Shown here one piece after another: positions 9,084 to 17,987 of a stretch of 63,519 nt of DNA. The notes below the pieces were generated by a model. That model searched no databases. It was not told the origin of the DNA and was given only the letters and a program-made list of their open reading frames with translations. Both the position numbers and the translations under genes were made by a program. Source of the DNA: an uncultured Lachnospira sp. (GTDB lineage: Bacteria; Bacillota; Clostridia; Lachnospirales; Lachnospiraceae); the NCBI GenBank assembly GCA_910585095.1, contig CAJUBU010000019.1:1-63519 (forward strand). Reading direction: 5' to 3'. Positions within the stretch are counted from its first letter, which is position 1; each line of letters starts with the position of its first letter.

Positions 9084-9800
9084 CTACCATTTGCTTTTAC
9101 CCAGAACCTGCTCCACATCTTGTTTATTGAAATAACTTCCCTTCACATACCTGTCTGGCTGGATACCATATTCTTTTAACTTGTCTACCAAATCATTATC
9201 CAAATCCTCCTTACTGATTAAGTGCAGCTTATTGATACGTTGGCTGTCAAACCAATGGATTAATTCCTCTTTGGAAATACCATGCTCCTCAAATATTTCT
9301 GGATATGTTGTATATACAGATACTATTCTTTTCTTGTCATTGTCACCTTTTACTGATAATGCTCTGTAAACTGTTGCTGTATCAACATAGACTGACTGCT
9401 TTCTTAAATGCATCACAATGTCACTTACACAAAATCCTTTTATCTTATTACAGATAGCGAGTGCCATTGTCCTATAGCTCTTTAATATTCTGCTGTTTAC
9501 TGCACTCCTCCAATACTTCTGACCATTTGTAATGATTGACAGCTTTGTTTCCAATTCCTCATTGCTTAAAGCCAGTCTTTCTGCTTTCATTTCTGCTATT
9601 CTTGCATTGCTTAACTCAGACTTCAGTCTTTTTATCTCTTCATCTTTCTTTTTAATTTCCTCTAGCAGTATTTCTTCGCCGCCAGCGGCAGAACCTGATA
9701 CTCCCTGCATGATAATACCAAGCAATGTCTCTATCTTCTTGTTTAACTGCTCAATTTCTCTATCCTTTGCTTGCAAATCCTGCTCTCTAATACTTTCCAT
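9084..9800 (-). CDS. Coiled-coil protein with helix-turn-helix-like core, unknown function
   Basis: This is a 238-residue protein. Residues 1-85 form a strongly charged coiled coil (REQDLQAKDREIEQLNKKIE, then ILLEEIKKKDEEIKRLKSEL). The middle (VSDIVMHLRKQSVYVDTATV and onward) reads like a winged-helix or HTH segment. The C-terminal part has DLDNDLVDKLKEYGIQPDR and SYFNKQDVEQVLGK, which looks like a MerR-like or excisionase-like wing. I do not recognise the family. The ribosome site AAAGGAG supports the start. As a lone gene between two TACCCC motif copies, it fits a DNA-binding accessory protein of a mobile element, perhaps one that oligomerises through the coiled coil. Confidence 0.6.
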   Translation of the reverse strand: MESIREQDLQAKDREIEQLNKKIETLLGIIMQGVSGSAAGGEEILLEEIKKKDEEIKRLKSELSNARIAEMKAERLALSNEELETKLSIITNGQKYWRSAVNSRILKSYRTMALAICNKIKGFCVSDIVMHLRKQSVYVDTATVYRALSVKGDNDKKRIVSVYTTYPEIFEEHGISKEELIHWFDSQRINKLHLISKEDLDNDLVDKLKEYGIQPDRYVKGSYFNKQDVEQVLGKSKW

Positions 9801-9884
9801 ATCAATAACTCCTTTACGATTAATTAATTTGAATATAATAAATATACAATTACCTTTTAATGCTGGAAATCATCTGCATAAATC

Positions 9885-10165
9885 GCATGACATCATTCTT
9901 GAAAAGTAAAGCTGTCTTTTCAGTTGGACTTTCTTCTGATAATTTTTTGCATGACAATATTTAAACCACCAGTATATTGTGTAAGGGCATGACATTTGCA
10001 AAAACAATCCTGCATTTGGTACTTGGAAATGTCTTGGAATGTAATCTGTCTTTTGCATGACATCATGGCAGTAAAGTAAGGCTGTCTTTTCAGTTGGACT
10101 TTTTCCTGATAATTTTTCGCATGACAATATCTGAATTTGCCAGTGCATCAGGTGAGGGCGTGAGA
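9885..10165. repeat. Direct repeat of about 110 bp at 170-bp period
   Basis: Two units begin with GCATGACATCAT at 9885 and 10055 and share GCTGTCTTTTCAGTTGGACT, then CTGATAATTTTT, then GCATGACAATAT. GCATGACA itself occurs five times between 9885 and 10127. The minus-strand frame at 9870-10148 is made only by this duplication and I do not call it a gene. The stretch 9801-10567 has no gene; it holds this repeat, copies E and F of the TACCCC motif and a large hairpin. Confidence 0.7.
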
Positions 10166-10215
10166 ACTTCTCTCCTCAAAAGATACCCCCAGAGAAAGAC
10201 GAAGCCTCTCTATTA
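10148..10215. repeat. Intergenic TACCCC motif, copy E
   Basis: Blocks in order are GGGCGTGAG, the dyad GAGAACTTCTC, the core GATACCCCCAG (from 10183) and GACGAAGCCTCTC. It matches copy D in block order and is the most complete copy. Confidence 0.5.
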
Positions 10216-10400
10216 CTTGAATCCCTTGACCATACCAATACATAAACTGCCTATCAAAGCTACCGCTTAATTGATTAACACAGCACATCTATAATAACTT
10301 CTACTATTTGCCATCTGAACATCTGCTATTCTGATATTGCTGACCTATCTGAAACAAAATACTGATTAATTAACTCTATCTGTCTGTCACTTCATTTACA

Positions 10401-10545
10401 GGCGTGACTGCCCTTAACTACCCAATATGAAAATACGAAAAAAGAGTTTGCAAACACAAACTATGTCTGCAAACTCTTTATTCACATATTGGGCTGACTA
10501 CGCCAGACCCTGATTACCCCAAATAAGCAGGGCGAAACACTCTCA
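10401..10545. repeat. Large hairpin and TACCCC motif, copy F
   Basis: CCCAATATG/CATATTGGG (10421-10429, 10485-10493) encloses a perfect 12-bp stem AAAGAGTTTGCA/TGCAAACTCTTT (10441-10452, 10468-10479). Outside it GGCGTGACTGCCC and GGGCTGACTACGCC continue imperfect pairing. To the right lie the core ATTACCCC (10513) and AAGCAGGGCGAAACACTCTC, matching the last block of copies D and E. The inner stem could terminate transcription, but the longer pairing is beyond what a terminator needs. Confidence 0.6.
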
Positions 10546-10567
10546 CCAGTTACCAAAAATCTCCTAC

Positions 10568-10825
10568 CTAGCCTATACCATAATACCTTCTAAAAAAATG
10601 TGCTATTATACGTGGTGCTATCTCCTCTTCGCCAATAGGCGGTATAATAATAATATCCATACCCTTATACTTCTCTGAAAGCCTTGTTGCCAACTCATAA
10701 CTTCCACATACCAAAAGCCTTTCATAATCAGTCGCCCTTCCTGTCTGTCCTAATCTGCTCTTGACTTTGGCAATCACATACAGCCCTTTATTCTCTTTAT
10801 CCGCCAGTATTCCGCTTAAATCCAT
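10568..10825 (-). CDS. Small hypothetical protein
   Basis: This 85-residue protein starts at MDLSGILADKENKG. The longer frame begins at 10846, but GGAAGGTGAG lies six bases before the ATG at 10825, which I prefer. The sequence has a beta-strand-like start (GLYVIAKVKSRLG), a helix with LATRLSEKYKG, and a second strand MDIIIIPPIGEEEIAP. It looks like a small soluble alpha/beta domain. I do not recognise the family. It is the last gene of the accessory array before a long gene-free stretch. Confidence 0.6.
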   Translation of the reverse strand: MDLSGILADKENKGLYVIAKVKSRLGQTGRATDYERLLVCGSYELATRLSEKYKGMDIIIIPPIGEEEIAPRIIAHFFRRYYGIG

Positions 10826-11967
10826 AATAAACTCACCTTCCTTCATACTTGTTCCAAAGATGAGCTATTATAACTCTCAGCCTTTGTTATGTAAAGTCGA
10901 CCTTATAAAAATCATTAAAAACTTTTCCGTCTGCCCTGTTTACTGCGGTTTATTGGCAGATGGAGAGCTATATTTGATTACTGTATTGTAGAAATTGGGC
11001 TGTATCCGCCAGTACACATTTAACAGTAATTACACAGCAAATATCTTTGAAAAAATGAAATAAAAAATGCCTCAATTATCTGATATGGAATAATTATCCA
11101 TATAATCTTTCATGTTTGTAGCTGTCTTTATGATTAATGCTCTTGACAGCGGATACAGGTTCTTGCAGGTTACAGGAAATTGACGGGTTTGCCTGAAATC
11201 CTTGTAATGACTTTTATACCTTTCCCCACATATATTCGTATTCCCTGTATTGGCGATATTGCCTGAACGACCGCCTAGCTCCGATTGAACCTTTACCCTG
11301 ATAATATCTGTATCTCTTGTATTGTCCTTATTGCTTGAACTGCCCCATATCTTCGATTGAATTATTCACTCTGAACGTCTCTTTGTTCACCTTCAAGCTC
11401 TTATCTGAACTGTTCCTGTTTAAGCTCTCTGTGTTATCCCTTATGAACTTCTATATTCAACATCTACTGTGATCTGGTTTCTATAAATCATCTCACTTGA
11501 CTTATTGGTTATTTTCGTTTTTCTCTATTTATACTAAATCACCTCTGTTGTAATCTGCGACTTTTTCAACCTGAATAGAGCCAAAATTCACCTTTCTATA
11601 CGACTTATGCTGATGAATCAGTCCTGTTTTCCGAGTGTTTAGAGCAGATTTGAATTGTCCGCCATATTACATTTTTTATGAAAAATCTAAAGGTTCATAT
11701 TACATTTTATTCTCAATTCAATATTCATAAAGTTAAACAGTTCAATTCTTCTCATTTCTAAATTAAGGCAATATCATTTTTTCCAACCAATAATCTTCTC
11801 ATTTTTCAGTTACATAGGCAGGACAAATTTTGTTGATGTTCTTTTTCAATTAGCTGATATTTCTGTATATTCTTTGACCTTGTTTTCGTGGGCAAAATTT
11901 CAACTTATTTTCCCCTGCAGACCTTATCAAAATCTTCAGAATTTACAAGTATCAAAGGAGGCTAATT
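10826..11967. other. Gene-free stretch with decayed direct repeats
   Basis: About 1.1 kb without an intact frame. Two imperfect copies of a roughly 55-bp segment lie near 11230 and 11310: each has CTGTATTGG or TTGTATTGT, then ATTGCYTGAAC, then CCGATTGAA or TCGATTGAA. The minus strand shows Gln/Glu/Arg-rich codons broken by stops, so this may be a dead coiled-coil gene. An inverted repeat ATGGATAATTATTCCAT lies near 11090. No riboswitch was recognised. Confidence 0.4.
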
Positions 11968-13437
11968 ATGAAAATATTTAAAAACAATATTACATCAGTC
12001 AATTTACCAGAGAAACTGCTTAAAGCATTTCCCAAACATGAATTATGCAACACCCTGAAAGAATTTATACTTCTTTCGCAAAAGGAACGCAATGCATTAA
12101 AAATCAAAAAGCGAAATCCAAGCTTAAACGATAACTATTATGTTATATTGTCTCCAGATGAATATAACAATAGAAAATGCAAAACGCTTCGCTTATCCCA
12201 TGCTGAACGCAGGGCTCTTCTGCATTTTACCAAAGCTGGCACTCTCCAAGATGCCATCATTATTACTTTATGTACTATGCTGAGAGCAAAAAACAATGAA
12301 GAAAAAACTGCAAAAGAAATATCAACAGATGAACAAGCAAAAAAAGAAGAAACACCTATATCAACAGGTTTATCTGTTATGGGCAACAAAAAATGGTTTC
12401 TGAAAAACTCTAAAAAAATTCTTACTGAAATCACAAAAGATAAAACCCAAAAACTCATATTAATTGAACCATTTATGGGGAGTGGCATAAGTATTGTTAA
12501 TGCTGCTCACTGGGATATGTTTGATGACTATATCTGCTGGGACACAGACAAACACAGAATCAATTATTTTAATATCATAAAAAAATATCCAAGTCGTTTT
12601 AAAAGTATATTGATGTGTTTGAATAGTATTTCTTTTGAACAAAATTATCAAGACAATAAAAAGGTGGAAGAAATGATTGATATTATTACGGACTCATGCA
12701 AATTATATAAAAGCGATAACTCTTATAAAATTTTATGTGATTTGGTGGATGCTATTGAATATTGGATGATTAACAAAAAAATCATTAAGCATTCTCTTCC
12801 TGACGCGGAAAATGATTACACTCTTGAGGAAATTCACAATAAATTTTTCAACCTATCCAATGAAATGCGAGAATGGAAAGAAGCAGACAAACAAAAAAGA
12901 CTTAACAAGCAAAACGAAAAACTGGCATCTGGCGAGCTAAAAAAAGCCAGACACATCAATGAAAAATCAATAAACCTTGATTTTGTCGGAAAAGCTTCCT
13001 CAAGTCTCCAAAAAATCAACTTTAAACAAGGCAATTCATTAGAACTGCTTAAAAAATATGCCGGAAAACCAGAATATATTATTATGTGTGACCCGCCTTA
13101 CATAGATACAAAAGGATATACCAGCGAATTTACATATGAACATCACAAAGAACTGGCTAAATTATTGCTTGAACATCAAAAAAGTAATGGCATCTTTTTA
13201 TATTTTGGGCGACCTACTGCTCCAAGAAGTCTGAATACAAATGATGATATTGACTATACTGAACGTGATATTGTATATAAAAGAAAATATGAATATCTTT
13301 TTTGGGGGAATGGCATACAATACAAGATATATGAATATGATAAGGCTCATGGTGTCAAAGAAATGCTGACCACTTCATTTAAAGTTTCAGACTTTCTGCC
13401 ACTTGATGAAATTGAAAATCAGGAAAACACAATCTGA
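11968..13437 (+). CDS. D12-class (Dam-like) adenine DNA methyltransferase with extra N-terminus
   Basis: This 489-residue protein has the two key motifs of N6-adenine methyltransferases of the alpha class: LIEPFMGSGIS (motif I, SAM binding, about residue 165) and MCDPPYIDTKGY (motif IV, catalytic, about residue 373). The GNKKWFLKN stretch before motif I takes the place of the family's usual N-terminal motif. Residues 1-120 are an added basic helical region not seen in Dam. A Lys-rich helical insert lies around residues 260-340. AAGGAGG before the ATG supports the start. No restriction partner is adjacent, so it looks like an orphan enzyme of a mobile element. The target site cannot be read from the sequence. 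Confidence 0.85.
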   Translation: MKIFKNNITSVNLPEKLLKAFPKHELCNTLKEFILLSQKERNALKIKKRNPSLNDNYYVILSPDEYNNRKCKTLRLSHAERRALLHFTKAGTLQDAIIITLCTMLRAKNNEEKTAKEISTDEQAKKEETPISTGLSVMGNKKWFLKNSKKILTEITKDKTQKLILIEPFMGSGISIVNAAHWDMFDDYICWDTDKHRINYFNIIKKYPSRFKSILMCLNSISFEQNYQDNKKVEEMIDIITDSCKLYKSDNSYKILCDLVDAIEYWMINKKIIKHSLPDAENDYTLEEIHNKFFNLSNEMREWKEADKQKRLNKQNEKLASGELKKARHINEKSINLDFVGKASSSLQKINFKQGNSLELLKKYAGKPEYIIMCDPPYIDTKGYTSEFTYEHHKELAKLLLEHQKSNGIFLYFGRPTAPRSLNTNDDIDYTERDIVYKRKYEYLFWGNGIQYKIYEYDKAHGVKEMLTTSFKVSDFLPLDEIENQENTI

Positions 13438-13490
13438 CTCCATTAACACGCTAAACTTCGCATAAAATAGGCATTTCTTATTAAAAAAGC

Positions 13491-13518
13491 ACCACATTCA
13501 ATCGAAATCAAATGTGGT
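13491..13518. terminator. Bidirectional terminator between convergent genes
   Basis: ACCACATT and AATGTGGT form an 8-bp stem with T-rich flanks on both sides. It lies between the stop of the methyltransferase (plus) and that of ppdK (minus). Confidence 0.75.
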
Positions 13519-13572
13519 ACTTTCTTATTTCTAAAATATTTTATGCTTTTTTATTTAGTGGTTTTCCTTTGC

Positions 13573-16197
13573 TCACTTCTGTGCAATAGCCGCCTGTGCT
13601 GCCGCTAATCTTGCAATTGGCACTCTAAATGGTGAACAGCTTACATAATCAAGTCCAATCTTATGACAGAACTCAACAGATGAAGGGTCGCCGCCATGCT
13701 CTCCGCATATGCCAATATGAAGATTTGGATTAACTGGTTTACCAAGCTTAATTGTCATTTCCATAAGCTTGCCTACACCTGTCTGGTCAAGTTTTGCAAA
13801 TGGGTCATTTTCAAAAATCTTTGTATCATAATAAGCATTTAAGAATTTACCTGCATCATCTCTTGAAAAACCAAATGTCATCTGTGTAAGGTCATTTGTA
13901 CCAAAACAGAAGAAATCAGCATCTTTTGCAATTTCATCGGCTGTCAATGCAGCTCTAGGAATTTCAATCATTGTACCTACTTCATACTCTAATTGAATGC
14001 CTGAATCAGCAATTTCAGCATCCGCTGTCTCAACAACAACCTTCTTTACATACTTTAATTCTTTTACTTCACATATTAATGGAATCATTATTTCAGGCTT
14101 TACTGTCCATTCAGGATGCTTCTTTGCCACATTAATTGCAGCCCGAATAACTGCCTTTGTCTGCATCTTTGCAATTTCAGGATATGTCACAGCAAGACGA
14201 CAGCCTCTATGTCCCATCATTGGGTTAAACTCATGAAGTGAAGCAATAATATTCTTTATTGTCTCTACGGATTTGCCCTGTGCTTCTGCAAGCTTCTTAA
14301 TATCAGCTTCTTCTGTTGGAACAAACTCATGAAGAGGTGGGTCAAGGAAACGGATTGTAACTGGATTTCCTTCAAGAGCCTCATAAAGTTGTTCAAAGTC
14401 ATTTTGCTGATAAGGAAGGATTTTTTCAAGAGCAGCCTCTCTCTCCTCAACTGTATCTGAACAAATCATTTCCCTAAATGCTGCAATTCTATCTTCCTCA
14501 AAAAACATATGCTCTGTACGGCAAAGACCAATACCTTCAGCACCAAGTTCTCTCGCTTTTTTTGCATCTGCTGGTGTATCTGCATTTGTTCTTACTTTTA
14601 ATTTTCTATACTTATCTGCCCAAGCCATAACACGACCAAACTCGCCTGCAATAGTTGCATCTACTGTGGCAATCTGACCTTCATATATATTACCTGTTGA
14701 ACCATCAATAGAGATATAATCTCCTTCATGGTATTCTTTTCCAGCTAATGTAAATTTCTTGTTTTCCTCGTCCATAGCAATATCACCACAGCCAGAAACA
14801 CAGCATATTCCCATACCACGTGCCACAACTGCAGCATGTGATGTCATACCGCCGCGAACAGTAAGAATACCCTGTGAAGCCTTCATACCTGTAATATCTT
14901 CTGGTGATGTCTCAAGACGAACAAGAACCACTTTTTCACCTTTTGCATTCCAGCTTTCGGCATCCTCTGCTGTAAATACAACCTTACCACATGCAGCACC
15001 TGGTGAAGCTCCAAGACCCTTGCCTATTGGTGTTGCAGCTTTCAATGCAGCCATATCAAACTGTGGGTGCAAAAGCGTATCAAGGTTACGTGGGTCTATC
15101 ATTGCAACAGCCTCTGCCTCTGTTCTCATTCCCTCATCTACAAGATCACATGCAATCTTTAAAGCAGCTTGAGCTGTTCTCTTGCCATTTCTTGTCTGAA
15201 GCATATAAAGTTTTCCATGTTCTACTGTAAATTCCATATCCTGCATATCTCTATAATGCTTTTCAAGCGTTGCACATACGTTCTTAAACTGCTCAAACGC
15301 TTCAGGGAACTTGTCTGCCATCTCTGTAATCTTCATTGGTGTACGAACACCTGCAACAACATCTTCACCTTGTGCATTGGTGAGGAACTCGCCAAAAAGA
15401 CCTTTTGCACCTGTTGCTGGGTCACGTGTAAATGCTACACCTGTACCGCAATCATCACCCATATTACCAAAAGCCATAGACTGTACATTGACAGCAGTAC
15501 CCCAAGAGTATGGAATATCATTATCACGGCGATAAACATTAGCTCTTGGATTATCCCATGAACGAAATACGGCTTTGATAGCGCCCATAAGCTGTTCTTT
15601 TGGATTATCTGGAAAATCTTCTCCAATTTTACTTTTATATTCAGCCTTAAACTGATTTGCAAGTTCTTTTAAATCATCAGCAGTAAGTTCAATATCTTGT
15701 TTTACTCCTCTTTCCTCTTTCATCTTATCAATGAGTTCTTCAAAATATTTCTTGCCCACTTCCATAACGACATCAGAATACATTTGAATAAATCTTCTGT
15801 AACAATCCCATGCCCAACGAGGATTTCCAGACATTTCTGCAATTGTATTGACAACTTCTTCATTTAATCCCAAATTAAGAATCGTATCCATCATACCTGG
15901 CATAGAAGCTCTTGCACCAGAACGAACAGAAACAAGCAATGGATTTTTTGTATCACCAAACTTTTTGCCTGTAATTTCTTCCATCTTGCCAATGTACTCA
16001 TTAATTTGAGCCTGAATTTCCTCATTAATCTGTCTGCCATCTTCATAATACTGTGTGCAAGCCTCTGTTGTAATTGTAAAACCCTGTGGAACAGGAAGTC
16101 CAATATTCGTCATCTCTGCAAGGTTTGCACCCTTGCCGCCCAACAACTCTCTCATGTCAGCATTGCCCTCAGTAAATAAATAAACCCATTTTGCCAT
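13573..16197 (-). CDS. ppdK: Pyruvate,phosphate dikinase
   Basis: This 874-residue protein converts PEP, AMP and pyrophosphate to pyruvate, ATP and phosphate (reversibly); in clostridia it commonly works in glycolysis. The N-terminal ATP-grasp domain begins GKGANLAEMTNIGLPVPQGF. The phosphohistidine motif GGMTSHAAVVARGMG lies near residue 455. The C-terminal PEP/pyruvate barrel contains GICRTEHMFF-type and NDLTQMTFGFSRDD motifs and the catalytic cysteine region NLHIGICGEHGGDP. The length matches the family. GGGAGG eight bases before the ATG at 16197 decides the start; the frame upstream (to 16251) is not needed. It is a single-gene unit ending at the convergent terminator. Identification is firm. 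Confidence 0.97.
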   Translation of the reverse strand: MAKWVYLFTEGNADMRELLGGKGANLAEMTNIGLPVPQGFTITTEACTQYYEDGRQINEEIQAQINEYIGKMEEITGKKFGDTKNPLLVSVRSGARASMPGMMDTILNLGLNEEVVNTIAEMSGNPRWAWDCYRRFIQMYSDVVMEVGKKYFEELIDKMKEERGVKQDIELTADDLKELANQFKAEYKSKIGEDFPDNPKEQLMGAIKAVFRSWDNPRANVYRRDNDIPYSWGTAVNVQSMAFGNMGDDCGTGVAFTRDPATGAKGLFGEFLTNAQGEDVVAGVRTPMKITEMADKFPEAFEQFKNVCATLEKHYRDMQDMEFTVEHGKLYMLQTRNGKRTAQAALKIACDLVDEGMRTEAEAVAMIDPRNLDTLLHPQFDMAALKAATPIGKGLGASPGAACGKVVFTAEDAESWNAKGEKVVLVRLETSPEDITGMKASQGILTVRGGMTSHAAVVARGMGICCVSGCGDIAMDEENKKFTLAGKEYHEGDYISIDGSTGNIYEGQIATVDATIAGEFGRVMAWADKYRKLKVRTNADTPADAKKARELGAEGIGLCRTEHMFFEEDRIAAFREMICSDTVEEREAALEKILPYQQNDFEQLYEALEGNPVTIRFLDPPLHEFVPTEEADIKKLAEAQGKSVETIKNIIASLHEFNPMMGHRGCRLAVTYPEIAKMQTKAVIRAAINVAKKHPEWTVKPEIMIPLICEVKELKYVKKVVVETADAEIADSGIQLEYEVGTMIEIPRAALTADEIAKDADFFCFGTNDLTQMTFGFSRDDAGKFLNAYYDTKIFENDPFAKLDQTGVGKLMEMTIKLGKPVNPNLHIGICGEHGGDPSSVEFCHKIGLDYVSCSPFRVPIARLAAAQAAIAQK

Positions 16198-16424
16198 TAA
16201 TAGTACCTCCCAAATGTACTTATTATTTTTGTTAAGATTATAACAATACACTTTATGTTTTGTCTACCACTTTTTACCAGAATTGTAAATAACTTTGTTA
16301 TTATTTTGTTATTAATTGTATTCATATACAAATTTTCCAATCTTATACATATTTTTCTATAATTTTTATATGTCAAACAAATATTTACTGCTTACTCATA
16401 ACTTTATTACTACTTTATGACATT

Positions 16425-16955
16425 TTATAAATCCTGTAATGCCCACATCTTTATACTTTTATATGGTTTTGCTCTCTCAAGCCCAATGTAACAAATTTTT
16501 GCTTGTCTTGGAAATTTCTCTTTTTGCAGCAACTTTATAACATCAATCTGCTCTGTATCTGTAAGCCTTTTTGCAATACTGATATGTGGTATCCAATTAT
16601 ATGGTATATATTTATTATCTTTTTGCTGCTCTTGTAAAAATGTATCATTTATCCTTACAGAAATATTATGCAGATACCAATTTAATACTGGCTGCAAATA
16701 AACTACCTTTGTCTGAAATAATCCAATTCCAGCAATTGTGATTTCTTGTATAAAAAATTCATTAATAATCGTATCCATTTTTTGACACAATATATCACTA
16801 TCCCAAGCTTTCAACATTGCAATTGTAATATGTGGAGGTATAGCCTTTACGATGCTATCGTGAGACTTTTGTGCTGCTTGGTCGATTAAATTGCTTAACC
16901 AATTGTCTGTATCTTTATCAAAATAAAGAGAGATATAATATGTTTGTAATGTCAT
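16425..16955 (-). CDS. 2H phosphoesterase / 2'-5' RNA ligase-like protein
   Basis: This 176-residue protein belongs to the LigT/ThpR-like 2H phosphoesterase group. Both signature motifs are present: PPHITIAML (about residue 42) and PHISIAKR (about residue 123). Both have the H-x-T/S-x form that supplies the two catalytic histidines. Such enzymes act on 2',3'-cyclic phosphates or 2'-5' linkages of RNA or nucleotides. The length fits the family. It is monocistronic; the 230 bp to ppdK hold only AT-rich sequence. The substrate is unknown. Confidence 0.85.
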   Translation of the reverse strand: MTLQTYYISLYFDKDTDNWLSNLIDQAAQKSHDSIVKAIPPHITIAMLKAWDSDILCQKMDTIINEFFIQEITIAGIGLFQTKVVYLQPVLNWYLHNISVRINDTFLQEQQKDNKYIPYNWIPHISIAKRLTDTEQIDVIKLLQKEKFPRQAKICYIGLERAKPYKSIKMWALQDL

Positions 16956-17111
16956 TTATTTTACCTATTTCATATAATTTACTTTTAAAAATATTATTTA
17001 TTATGTACTTATAATAATTATTTTTACATTTTACACTAATCTTTTACTTTAAACAAGCTATATACAAATACTTTGTAAACTTCTTACACTTAATGTAAAG
17101 ATTCAAAAAGT

Positions 17112-17205
17112 GGCTGTTACAAAAAGATTTTTCAGTACCAAACATAGTTATAATTCACTTAACCAATCACTATATTTCGTATAAAACTTCTATTTTGCAA
17201 CAGCC
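17112..17205 (-). terminator. Long inverted repeat, terminator-like, of a family seen three times
   Basis: GGCTGTTACAAAA (17112-17124) and TTTTGCAACAGCC (17193-17205) pair with one mismatch around a 68-base AT-rich centre. Similar CTGTTRYA.../...ACAACAG elements end the genes at 19883 and 61488. Each sits just past a minus-strand stop codon, so they act as terminators or are a mobile repeat doing that job. The rest of 16956-17302 is AT-rich and empty. Confidence 0.55.
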
Positions 17206-17302
17206 TCTTAAATATTATATTACTCTTATTTAAAATCTAATAAAAATCTATATTATTTCAACATAGTTATTATAATTTTTTAATATCTATATTTTTCACA
17301 AA

Positions 17303-17965
17303 TTATTTATCCGTCTTAACCATATTTTCTGTTACGCTTTCCATAAATTCATCTAACAAAGAATCCATCTTTTGTTTTACATAATCAGCATTAAAAATAT
17401 TTTCTTCTAGTTCTTCTTTTATTCTATTTTCCTCACTCTTAATAAGATTAGTAAAACTACTCTCCATCTGTGGCCATGAAGCAGTCATCCTTCCATATTC
17501 AAAAGTAACACATCCTGTAACATATGGTCTACCTCTTTTAGCACCATCTGCCGCCCAGCCATCATAAGAATCTAAAACAACTTTAAGCGCACTTTTTGCT
17601 TTTACATAATATGAAGGATTTTCCTGTATTTTTTTAATAACACTTACATCAATAAATACACTTTTTTGATTCAATTCTCCAAAATTAGGACCCTTTGAAC
17701 CAATCTTAGAATAAATATCATTAAAAAATATCTTATTATTACTTGAATCTTTTAATATATAATCAGCTCCAAATTCAGGAAATTCATTGCATAACATTTC
17801 ATAAATAGTCATTATATCATTCTCACCTACTGAAGAATTTAATTCCACACTATCTGTTTTAGACATATTTACATTATTATACAAATCTTGTTTTTTTATA
17901 TTATTCTGAATATTATTGTTATAATTAGTAACAGAGTTTACATTATTAATACAACTAACCGACAT
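17303..17965 (-). CDS. Asn-rich-leader protein of unknown function
   Basis: This is a 220-residue protein. The start at 17965 is chosen because GGAGGATATATA directly precedes it; the longer frame (to 18049) overlaps the gene upstream. The N-terminus (MSVSCINNVNSVTNYNNN) is polar and Asn-rich, unlike a Sec signal, and resembles those of the proteins at 58.6-63 kb. The middle has SYYVKAKSALKVVLDSYDGW and a Gly/Arg turn, and the C-terminal third is an acidic helix. I do not recognise a family. It lies 22 bp downstream of a secreted Cys-rich protein gene and ends in a long inverted repeat. Export by a non-Sec route, as for flagellar proteins, is possible but unproven. Confidence 0.65.
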   Translation of the reverse strand: MSVSCINNVNSVTNYNNNIQNNIKKQDLYNNVNMSKTDSVELNSSVGENDIMTIYEMLCNEFPEFGADYILKDSSNNKIFFNDIYSKIGSKGPNFGELNQKSVFIDVSVIKKIQENPSYYVKAKSALKVVLDSYDGWAADGAKRGRPYVTGCVTFEYGRMTASWPQMESSFTNLIKSEENRIKEELEENIFNADYVKQKMDSLLDEFMESVTENMVKTDK

Positions 17966-17987
17966 TATATATCCTCCTAAATAAAAA

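Noticed and set aside
9870..10148. Protein-coding frame of 92 codons
   Set aside because: Made of the direct repeat read twice; no ribosome site and no domain.
11600..11650. Hammerhead-like CTGATGA segment
   Set aside because: The GAAA part and matching stems I and III are missing.
14759..15561. Several plus-strand frames opposite ppdK
   Set aside because: Shadows of the highly expressed ppdK gene; no ribosome sites.
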